Source of the DNA: Streptomyces sp. NBC_01116
GTDB taxonomy: Bacteria; Actinomycetota; Actinomycetes; Streptomycetales; Streptomycetaceae
Length of the DNA: 64,000 nt
Assembly (NCBI RefSeq): GCF_041435495.1
Contig: NZ_CP108644.1
Location: 4,697,501-4,761,500, forward strand
Direction: 5' to 3'
The notes under the pieces are model-generated. The model was given only the letters and a program-made list of their open reading frames with translations. It did not search any database and was not told the origin of the DNA. Positions 57,462 to 64,000 of the stretch are shown here, piece by piece. Each line of letters begins with the position of its first letter. The first letter of the stretch is position 1. The translations under genes and the position numbers were made by a program.

Positions 57462-58355
57462 ATGAATCCAGCAGCAAGCGCCGGTCGGGTACCGGCCGTT
57501 CGGCTCCGGTCCGTTACCCGTTCCTACGGCAGCGAAGGCAGCGCAGCGAGCGCAGGCCGTGATGGCAGGGGCGGCCGCGACGGTCGCGACGGTCGCGAGG
57601 GCAGGGGCGGCCGCATGGTGAAAGCGCTCGACGACGTCAGCCTGACCATCGACCGCGGCACGTTCACCGCTGTCATGGGGCCCTCCGGCTCCGGCAAGTC
57701 GACGCTCCTGCACTGCGTCGCGGGCCTGGACCGGCCGACCGGCGGCCGGGTGCTGCTCGGCGACACCGATCTGACCGGGCTGAGCGAGGCCCGGCTGACC
57801 CGGCTGCGCCGCGGGCGGATCGGCTTCGTCTTCCAGGCGTTCAACCTGCTGCCCTCCCTGACCGCCGCGCAGAACGTGGCCCTGCCCCTGAGGCTCGCCG
57901 GGCGGCGGCCCCGCAAGGCCGACGTGCTCCGCGCGCTGGAGCAGGTCGGGCTGCGCGACCGGGCCGGCCACCGGCCCGGCGAACTCTCCGGAGGCCAGCA
58001 GCAGCGGGTCGCGATCGCCCGCGCCCTGGTGACCCGGCCCGAGGTGCTCTTCGGCGACGAGCCGACCGGGGCCCTGGACTCCACCGCGGGGCGCGTGGTG
58101 CTCGGCCTGCTGCGGGCGATGACCGACGAGGGGCGCACCGTGATCATGGTGACCCACGACCCGGTCGCCGCCTCCTTCGCCGACCGGGTCGTCTTCCTCG
58201 CCGACGGCCGCATCCGGGACGAGCTGGACGCGCCCACGGTGGAGCGGGTCGCCGCCCGTATGGCGGCGGGCGCCGCCACGGCCGCACCGAAGGTCTCGGG
58301 CGGCGCCAAGGCCGCGCCCAAGGTCCCGGGGGACCCGGCGGTGGTCCCGTGCTGA
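57462..58355 (+). CDS. MacB/LolD-type ABC exporter ATPase
   Basis: A 297-residue ATPase. Walker A is VMGPSGSGKSTLLHCVAGLD, the signature is GELSGGQQQRVAIARALV, Walker B is VLFGDEPTGALD, and the switch is MVTHD. The order and FQAFNLLPSLTA Q-loop are those of the LolD/MacB class. A low-complexity insert, GRDGRGGRDGRDGREGRGGR, lies between two N-terminal strands where family members have 2-5 residues. A Lys/Ala/Pro tail follows. It overlaps the permease by 7 nt. Confidence 0.9.
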   Translation: MNPAASAGRVPAVRLRSVTRSYGSEGSAASAGRDGRGGRDGRDGREGRGGRMVKALDDVSLTIDRGTFTAVMGPSGSGKSTLLHCVAGLDRPTGGRVLLGDTDLTGLSEARLTRLRRGRIGFVFQAFNLLPSLTAAQNVALPLRLAGRRPRKADVLRALEQVGLRDRAGHRPGELSGGQQQRVAIARALVTRPEVLFGDEPTGALDSTAGRVVLGLLRAMTDEGRTVIMVTHDPVAASFADRVVFLADGRIRDELDAPTVERVAARMAAGAATAAPKVSGGAKAAPKVPGDPAVVPC

Positions 58356-61006
58356 TGCTGGCACTGCGCGGGATGCGCACGCGCTGGGTCACCTTCGTCG
58401 GATCGTTCGTCGCCCTGGCCCTGGGGGTGGGCCTGATCGCGGCCACCGGACTCGCCCTCGCCGCGACGTTCGACGCACCGGAGCGCGGACCCGAGCGGTT
58501 CGCCGCCGCCCCCGTCGTCGTCCGGGCGGCCGATCACCTCCGGGTCGACACCCCGACCGGGACGCGGAGCAAGCCGCTCGACCACCCCGGGCCGGTCGGC
58601 GCGCGGATCGCCGCCCGACTGGCCGCCCTCGGCCGCACGGTGGAGGACCGGACGTTCCCGGCGGACGTCACGGTCACGCGTACCGGCACCGACGCCACGG
58701 TCACGCGTACCGGCACCGACCCCACGGTCACGCGTACCGGCACCGACGCCACGGTCACGCGTACCGGCACCGACCCCACGGTCACGCGTACCGGCACCGA
58801 CGCGAGGAAGCCCCGCCCCGGCCAGTCCGCCGAGACCCGCCCCGGCCAGTCCGCCGAGCCGCGGGTCGGGCACCCGTGGGCGGTCGCCGCCGCGGCTCCG
58901 TACCGCCTCACCTCGGGCCGGGCCCCCGCCGCCCCCGGCGAGGTCGTCGTCACCACGGGGCCCGGCGGCGCCCCGCTCCGTACCGGTGACCGCCTCCTGG
59001 TCCGTACCCCGGCCGGGAACGCTCCCCGGACCGTCGTCGGCACCCTGGGCGGCCGGGGCTTCGAGGACGCCGTCTTCTTCACCGACGCCGAGGCCGCCCG
59101 GATCTCCCCGGACATCGACGCCCTCGTGGTGCACGCCGGCGCCACCGCCGTACGCGAGGCGCTCGGGCCGGACAGCGGCATGGACGTCCTCACGGGCCAC
59201 GACCGCCGCCGCGCCGATCCCGATCCCGACCGCGACGCCCGGGCCCTGGTCTCCGTCAACGCCCTGCTCGGCACCGCGGCGGGCATCACCCTGTTCGTCT
59301 CCGCCGCCGTCGTGGCCTCGACGTTCTCGTTCGCCGTGGCCGGGCGCCGGCGGGAGTTCGGCCTGTTGCGCACGGCCGGTGCGACGCCCGGCCAGATCCG
59401 CCGTACGGTGTGCGCCGAAGCGGTCCTCGTCGGCGTCCTCGCCTCGGCGGCCGGCGCGTGGCTCGGTGCCAGGAGCGCGCCCGCGCTCGTCGGCCGGATG
59501 ACCGAAGCGGGCCTGGCACCGCCCTGGTTCGCCCTCGGCGACGCCTCCTGGCCGCTCCACACCGCCTTCTGGACCGGGGTGTTCGTCGCCACGGCGGCGG
59601 CGCTCGTCTCCTGCCACCGGGCCGGGCGGACCGCCCCGACCGAGGCGCTGCGCGAGGCGGCCGTCGACAGCCGCGTCATGCCGGCGAGCCGCTGGGCCGC
59701 CGCCGTCCTGATCCTGCTCGCCGGACTGGGCCTGCCCGCTCTGGCGTTGGCCGTCGACCCCGGCGACCTGCTGGGCCGCAAGTCCTTCATCACCCGGCCC
59801 ATGCTGCTCATCGTCGGCTGCGCGCTCCTGGCCCCCGTCCTGGTGCGCCCCGTCGGCCGGCTGCTGACCTGGCTGCCCGCCCGGCTGCCCGGCGCCACCG
59901 GCGTACTCGTCCGGGAGAACACCGCCGCCGGGGTGCGCAGGACCGCGGCCGTCGCCGCGCCCGTCCTCATCACCGTCGCCCTCGCCGCCACGCTGACCGG
60001 CACCGTCGCCACCCTGGAGGAGGCCAGGGCCACCGAGGCCCGCACCGCCGTGACCGCCGACTTCGTGGTGACGTCGGGACAGGAGGGCCGGCCGCTGCCG
60101 CCCGCCTTCGTGGAGCGGGTACGGGCCGTCGAGGGAGCCGTGGTCGGCGTCTCGCGGTCCACGGCCGTCACCGTCCTCGAAGAGGACACGGCCCTCGTCA
60201 CCTCCGAGGCCCGCGCGGTCGACCCCGCCCGGCTGGCCGCCGTGTCGGAGCTGCCGGTGACGGCGGGCCGGCTCGCCGACCTCGACGACGGCACGATCGT
60301 CGTCAACGAGGAGTGGCTGACCACGCGCATCGGCGACCGGGTCACCGCCTGGCTGGGCGACGGCCGGAGGACGTCGCTGCGGATCGCCGCCGTCCTGGCC
60401 ACCGGAACCGGCGACAACGGCGTCTACGTCACCCGGCACAACGCCGGCGGCGCGGGCGTCGACCGGATCGACGTCAAGGTCGCCGAGGGCGGTGACCGGC
60501 GGGCCGTCGCCGCCGCGCTGCACAGCGCCGGGGCCGCCACCGGTACGCGGGTGACGACCCGGGCCGAATGGCTCGCCGCGAACGGCCCGGGGCCGAACGA
60601 CCCGACCAGGACCGGGCTCCGGATGATCCTCGGCATCGCTCTCCTCTGTACGGCGACGGCCCTGGCCAACACCCTGGTCATGGCCACCTCCGGCCGGGCC
60701 CGCGATCTCGCCGTGCTCCGCCTCGCCGGGGCCACCGTCCCCCAGATCCTGCGGCTCGTCGCGGCCGAGGCGGTGGCGGCGGTCGGAGTCGGCACCGTCC
60801 TCGGGGGCGTGGTCGCGGCGTTGAACCTGCTGGTGGTGTGGGGTGCGCTGGTACTGCTGGGCGTCACGTCGGCCGTGGTGGTGCCGTGGGGAACGCTCGG
60901 CCTCGTCGTCGCGGCCGCGGCGCTCCTGGCCGCCGTCTCCGCCGTCCTGCCCGCCTCGCTCGCCCTGCGGATGCGACCGGTCGAACTCGCGGGCGCCCGC
61001 GAGTAG
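58349..61006 (+). CDS. FtsX-like permease of a MacB-type exporter
   Basis: An 885-residue permease with a first helix (TFVGSFVALALGVGLIAATG), a large outside domain, and FtsX cores at about 305-410 and 755-880, i.e. a duplicated FtsX layout. The outside domain includes five 9-residue repeats (VTRTGTDAT or VTRTGTDPT) at about residues 107-152. GTG 58349 overlaps the ATPase stop. Such systems export peptides or sense antimicrobials; the adjacent two-component system fits the latter. Confidence 0.88.
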   Translation: MLMLALRGMRTRWVTFVGSFVALALGVGLIAATGLALAATFDAPERGPERFAAAPVVVRAADHLRVDTPTGTRSKPLDHPGPVGARIAARLAALGRTVEDRTFPADVTVTRTGTDATVTRTGTDPTVTRTGTDATVTRTGTDPTVTRTGTDARKPRPGQSAETRPGQSAEPRVGHPWAVAAAAPYRLTSGRAPAAPGEVVVTTGPGGAPLRTGDRLLVRTPAGNAPRTVVGTLGGRGFEDAVFFTDAEAARISPDIDALVVHAGATAVREALGPDSGMDVLTGHDRRRADPDPDRDARALVSVNALLGTAAGITLFVSAAVVASTFSFAVAGRRREFGLLRTAGATPGQIRRTVCAEAVLVGVLASAAGAWLGARSAPALVGRMTEAGLAPPWFALGDASWPLHTAFWTGVFVATAAALVSCHRAGRTAPTEALREAAVDSRVMPASRWAAAVLILLAGLGLPALALAVDPGDLLGRKSFITRPMLLIVGCALLAPVLVRPVGRLLTWLPARLPGATGVLVRENTAAGVRRTAAVAAPVLITVALAATLTGTVATLEEARATEARTAVTADFVVTSGQEGRPLPPAFVERVRAVEGAVVGVSRSTAVTVLEEDTALVTSEARAVDPARLAAVSELPVTAGRLADLDDGTIVVNEEWLTTRIGDRVTAWLGDGRRTSLRIAAVLATGTGDNGVYVTRHNAGGAGVDRIDVKVAEGGDRRAVAAALHSAGAATGTRVTTRAEWLAANGPGPNDPTRTGLRMILGIALLCTATALANTLVMATSGRARDLAVLRLAGATVPQILRLVAAEAVAAVGVGTVLGGVVAALNLLVVWGALVLLGVTSAVVVPWGTLGLVVAAAALLAAVSAVLPASLALRMRPVELAGARE
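58670..58803 (+). repeat. Five 27-bp tandem repeats within the permease gene
   Basis: Each unit starts ACGGTCACGCGTACCGGCAC and alternates between GACGCC and GACCCC at its end, so the higher-order unit is 54 bp. The length is a multiple of 3, so copy changes keep the frame. It lies in the extracytoplasmic domain. Confidence 0.9.
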
Positions 61007-61089
61007 TCACCCGCCGGCCGCCCGTCCTCGGCCGCTCACCGCCGGCCGGGCGCCGGGAGCCGGGAGCCGGGTGCCCGCGAGTAGTCACC
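60995..61089. repeat. Direct repeat spanning the permease stop codon
   Basis: GCCCGCGAGTAGTCACC at 60995-61011 recurs exactly at 61073-61089, and the next about 40 bp are similar (ending GCTCACCGCC). The gap to otsB also contains three GCTGTTCACCG-like or GCTGCTCATCG-like units. It looks like a degenerate local duplication. Confidence 0.7.
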
Positions 61090-61292
61090 ATCGCCCGGCG
61101 AGCCGCGCTCGGTCGCTCACCGCCTCCCGGAGTGGCCGTCACCGGCTGTTCACCGGCGCCCGGAGCATGCGGCCACCGACTGTTCACCGACACCCGGGAA
61201 GGGCCGTCGTCGGCTGCTCATCGCGCCCTTGAGCAGCCGAACGACGGTCCACAACGCTCGTGATCAACCCGTTCAGGGCATAGGCTCGCCCC

Positions 61293-62144
61293 ATGGGCAG
61301 TCACTCCGCACATCTGCCGAACCCGACCACTCCGGCCGGCCGCGAAGGGCTCGACGCCGTTCTCGCCCGGCCCGACCGCGCGGTCGTCGCCCTCGACTTC
61401 GACGGCACGCTCGCCGACATCGTCGCGGACCCCGAGCAGGCCCGCGCCCACCCCGGCACGGTGGCCGCGCTCGCCGCGCTCGCGCCGAAGGTCGCCGCCG
61501 TCGCCGTGATCACCGGCCGCCCGGCGGGCGTCGCGGTGCGCTACGGAGGCTTCGCGGGCGTCCCCGGGCTGGAGCACCTCGTCGTGCTCGGGCACTACGG
61601 CGCCGAACGCTGGGACGCCGTGACGGGCACCGTCAACGCCCCCGCCCCGCACCCCGGAGTCGCCGCGGCCCGGGCCGAACTACCCGGCGTACTGCATGAG
61701 TTCGACTCGTGGCACGGCACCTGGATCGAGGAGAAGGGGCAGGCCGTGGCCGTCCACACCCGGCGCGCCCAGGACCCGCAGGCGGCCTTCGAGACGCTGC
61801 GCGGACCCCTCGGCGAGCTGGCGGCGAAGCACGGGCTGATCGTCGAACCGGGCCGTCTGGTGCTGGAGTTGCGCCCGCCCGGCATGGACAAGGGCGTCGC
61901 GCTCAGCATGTTCGTCGCGGAGCTGGACGCCGAGTCCGTGATCTACGCGGGCGACGACCTCGGGGACCTCGCCGCGTTCGCCGCGGTGGAGAAGCTGCGG
62001 ACCGAGGGCCCGGACGGCGTTCCCGGCCTCCTGGTGTGCAGCGGCAGCACCGAGGTGCCCGAACTGGCCGAGCGGGCCGACCTGTCGGTGCCCGGCCCGG
62101 CCGCCGTCGTCGCGTTCCTGGCGGCCCTGGCCGAGCGGATCTGA
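61293..62144 (+). CDS. otsB: Trehalose-6-phosphate phosphatase
   Basis: A 283-residue HAD phosphatase that removes the phosphate from trehalose-6-phosphate. Motif I is VVALDFDGTLADIVADP, then VITGRPAG, LGHYGAERWD, ELRPPGMDKGVAL and motif IV YAGDDLGDLAAF. The set matches OtsB. ATG 61293 is the natural start. It is convergent with otsA across 58 bp with a GC hairpin; the two enzymes act in sequence to make trehalose. Confidence 0.92.
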   Translation: MGSHSAHLPNPTTPAGREGLDAVLARPDRAVVALDFDGTLADIVADPEQARAHPGTVAALAALAPKVAAVAVITGRPAGVAVRYGGFAGVPGLEHLVVLGHYGAERWDAVTGTVNAPAPHPGVAAARAELPGVLHEFDSWHGTWIEEKGQAVAVHTRRAQDPQAAFETLRGPLGELAAKHGLIVEPGRLVLELRPPGMDKGVALSMFVAELDAESVIYAGDDLGDLAAFAAVEKLRTEGPDGVPGLLVCSGSTEVPELAERADLSVPGPAAVVAFLAALAERI

Positions 62145-62176
62145 GCCGACGAGCGGATCTGAGCCGCGGCGTCAGG

Positions 62177-62204
62177 GAGCCGGGCCGGCCGGCCCGGCCG
62201 GCTC
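62177..62204. terminator. GC-rich dyad between otsB and otsA
   Basis: GAGCCGG and CCGGCTC flank a self-complementary GGCCGGCC centre over 28 bp. It could end both convergent transcripts. There is no T tract, and the stem has internal slippage. Confidence 0.4.
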
Positions 62205-63594
62205 ACCCCTGGCGCAGCGCCTCCAACTGGTCCAGGAACCACTGCTGGGGCGGCAGCGCGGTCGCCGCCTCGGCCAGTCGCTCCGTGCGGCCGGACCGCT
62301 CGTCCGCGCTCATCGTCAGCGCCTCGTGCAGGGCCTCGGCCGTGCCCGTCACGTCGTACGGATTCACCACGATCGCGTCCTCGCCCAGCTCCTCGTACGC
62401 CCCCGCCTCCCGCGACAGCACCAGCGCGCAGCCGTGGTCGGAGACGACCGGGACCTCCTTGGCGACCAGGTTCATGCCGTCGCGGATCGGGTTGACCAGG
62501 GCCACGTCCGCCAGCCGGTACGCGGCCAGCGAGCGGGCGAAGTCGTCCTTGACGTGGAGCACGACCGGCGTCCACCCCTCCGTGCCGTACGCTCCGTTGA
62601 TCTCCGTGGCCAGGGTCTGCACCGCCGCCGTGTAGTCCCGGTAGACGGCGAGGTCCTGCCGGGAGGGGTAGGCGAAGGCGATGTGCACGACGCGCTCGCG
62701 CCACTCGGGGCGGGCGTCCAGCAGGGCCCGGTACGCGTGCAGGCCGCGCACGATGTTCTTGGACAGCTCGGTGCGGTCCACCCGGACGATGGTCTTCCGG
62801 CCCTCGCCCACCTGCTCCCGCAGCGCCGCCATCCGCTCGTCCACGTCCGCCTCGTGCGAGCGCCGGCGCAGGAAGTCCGCGTCGGCCCCCAGGCCGTGCA
62901 CCCCGATCCTGGTCCGGCCCGTCCCGCCGAGGATCTCCGTGCAGCAGGCGATGAACGCGTCCGCCCAGCGGCGGGTCAGGAACGCGGCCCGGTCCGCGCC
63001 GAGGATGCCGCGCAGCAGCTGCTCCGCGATGTCGTCGGGCAGCAGCCGGTAGTAGTCGACGGGCGCCCACGGGGTGTGGGAGAAGTGGCCGATCCTGAGG
63101 TCCGGGCGCAGCTCACGGAGCATGCCGGGGACCAGGGCCAGGTGGTAGTCCTGGACGAGGACCGACGCCCCGGGGCCCGCCTCCTCGGCGAGCGCCTCGG
63201 CGAAGGCCCGGTTGTACGTCTCGTAGGAGGCCCACCGGCGGCGGAACTCCGCGTCGAAGACCGGCTCGACGGGCGTCTGGTAGAGCAGGTGGTGGACGAA
63301 CCACAGCACCGAGTTGGCGATGCCGTTGTACGCGTCGGCGTGCACCTCGGCGTCGATGTCGAGCATCCGGACGCCCGCCTCGCCGACCCCGCGCCGCACC
63401 GCCTCGCGGTCCCCGTCGCCGAGGGCCGCGCAGACCCACAGCTTGTCGTCGACGGCGCTCAGTCCGGAGACGAGACCTCCGCCGCCGCGCTTGGCGTCGA
63501 GCGTCCCGTCCTCGCCGAGGGTGTACGAGACGGGCCCGCGGTTGGACGCGACGAGGACCTGGGCGGTGGCGGAGGATGTGTGCTCGGAGACCAT
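62203..63594 (-). CDS. otsA: Trehalose-6-phosphate synthase
   Basis: A 463-residue GT20 enzyme that joins UDP- or GDP-glucose to glucose-6-phosphate. It has the N-terminal loop VLVASNRGPVSYTL, GGGGLVSGL, VLVQDYHLALVPGMLRELRP, IGHFSHTPWA, VDRTELSKNI and the nucleotide-sugar stretch NPIRDGMNLVAKE. Length and motifs are full. ATG 63594 fits. It is convergent with otsB. Confidence 0.94.
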   Translation of the reverse strand: MVSEHTSSATAQVLVASNRGPVSYTLGEDGTLDAKRGGGGLVSGLSAVDDKLWVCAALGDGDREAVRRGVGEAGVRMLDIDAEVHADAYNGIANSVLWFVHHLLYQTPVEPVFDAEFRRRWASYETYNRAFAEALAEEAGPGASVLVQDYHLALVPGMLRELRPDLRIGHFSHTPWAPVDYYRLLPDDIAEQLLRGILGADRAAFLTRRWADAFIACCTEILGGTGRTRIGVHGLGADADFLRRRSHEADVDERMAALREQVGEGRKTIVRVDRTELSKNIVRGLHAYRALLDARPEWRERVVHIAFAYPSRQDLAVYRDYTAAVQTLATEINGAYGTEGWTPVVLHVKDDFARSLAAYRLADVALVNPIRDGMNLVAKEVPVVSDHGCALVLSREAGAYEELGEDAIVVNPYDVTGTAEALHEALTMSADERSGRTERLAEAATALPPQQWFLDQLEALRQG

Positions 63595-63658
63595 GTAGCG
63601 GAACCTAGCCCGTGAGGGAAGTCGCCAAACGCCTCAGGGCCTTCTGCGGCCCACCGCC

Positions 63659-64000
63659 TCACGCCGCGTGGCGTTCCGCGTACTCCGCGATCTCCCGCAT
63701 CGGCGGCCTTTCCTCCGTGTCCACCGCATGGGTGCGGGGCACGAATCCGTCCTCGCCGCGTTCGAACTGGGTCAGCGCGGGCCGCACCAGATGGCCCCGG
63801 GAGAGCCGCAGCTGCGCCGTGCGGTAGATCGCCGCCGCCATCCGGCCCAGCGCCTGCCCGTCCTGGTGGCGGTGTCGGCGTACGCCGACGTCGACCTGGC
63901 CCAGCGCGTCCAGGCCCACCGTGTGCAGCGCGTCCACCAGCAGCCCCAGCTCCACTCCGTAACCGACCGGGAACGGCAGCCGCTCCAGCAGCGACCGCCG
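63659..64000 (-). CDS. Glucosyl-3-phosphoglycerate synthase-like glycosyltransferase, C-terminal part
   Basis: The visible 113 residues start SLLERLPFPVGYGVELGLLV and continue DALGQVDVGVRRHRHQDGQA, then GHLVRPALTQFERGEDGF and REIAEYAERHAA. This matches the end of GT2/GT81 glucosyl-3-phosphoglycerate synthases (GpgS), where GYGVE..LL.D carries acceptor and metal contacts and RHRHQ is conserved. The N-terminal donor-binding half lies beyond the window. Next to otsA and otsB it fits compatible-solute or methylglucose lipopolysaccharide metabolism. Confidence 0.82.
   Translation of the reverse strand, partial: RRSLLERLPFPVGYGVELGLLVDALHTVGLDALGQVDVGVRRHRHQDGQALGRMAAAIYRTAQLRLSRGHLVRPALTQFERGEDGFVPRTHAVDTEERPPMREIAEYAERHAA

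Overview
The window is high-GC actinobacterial DNA and is almost certainly from a Streptomyces chromosome. The evidence is strong third-position G/C bias, GTG and TTG starts, bldG with its partner anti-sigma factor, a membrane-domain/thymidylate kinase fusion, a Lys-rich TopA tail, and gene order matching the bldG-hppA-topA-tmk-holB region of Streptomyces. That order is also partly shared with the Rv3659c-Rv3644c region of mycobacteria. All function calls come from reading motifs and family resemblance; no database search was possible.

Region A, 1-18293, is accessory DNA. It holds the N-terminal part of a type III-like restriction helicase (runs off the left edge), a decayed integrase with a decayed IS5-type transposase against it, two small regulators, an unknown HARP-like protein and a SET-domain remnant. 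A complete Tn7-like transposition module follows: an XRE regulator and one TniQ on the minus strand, then a second TniQ, TnsA, TnsB and TnsC as an overlapping plus-strand operon. Two large minus-strand genes lie between tnsC and the proposed right end: a Ser/Thr kinase with AbiJ-type N-terminal domains and a DinG/Rad3-like helicase, both defence-like. The proposed right end (18293) carries three TnsB-site-like repeats and abuts a tadA/cpaF ATPase gene in mid-codon, so the element appears to have disrupted that gene.

Region B, 18294-42998, is conserved chromosome. It contains the rest of the Tad/Flp pilus cluster (ATPase remnant, TadB, TadC, DUF4244, TadE, TadE/G-like), a TlpA-like lipoprotein, an Hrq1/YprA-type helicase, bldG and an anti-sigma factor, hppA, a lipoprotein, a methyltransferase, topA, a tmk fusion, holB, a TAP-like peptidase lipoprotein and tRNA-Thr(CGT).

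Region C, 42999-48400, is a 5.4-kb island bounded by 43-bp direct repeats of the tRNA-Thr 3' end. Its integrase is dead (in-frame stop, catalytic domain deleted). The payload is a minus-strand operon of radical SAM enzyme, P-loop kinase, methyltransferase, CYTH phosphatase and a Cys-rich protein, plus a HAD phosphatase and a divergent XRE-type regulator. A 17-bp motif occurs at both promoters. The set looks like a regulated small-molecule (possibly nucleotide) modification cassette, and I do not recognise it as a described system.

Region D, 48401-64000, is chromosome: a two-component system split around a membrane protein, a type II thioesterase, a YtrA/GntR-type ABC operon with a clear operator, a second two-component system divergent from a MacB/FtsX-type ABC exporter, trehalose synthesis genes otsB and otsA, and the C-terminus of a glucosyl-3-phosphoglycerate synthase-like enzyme at the right edge.
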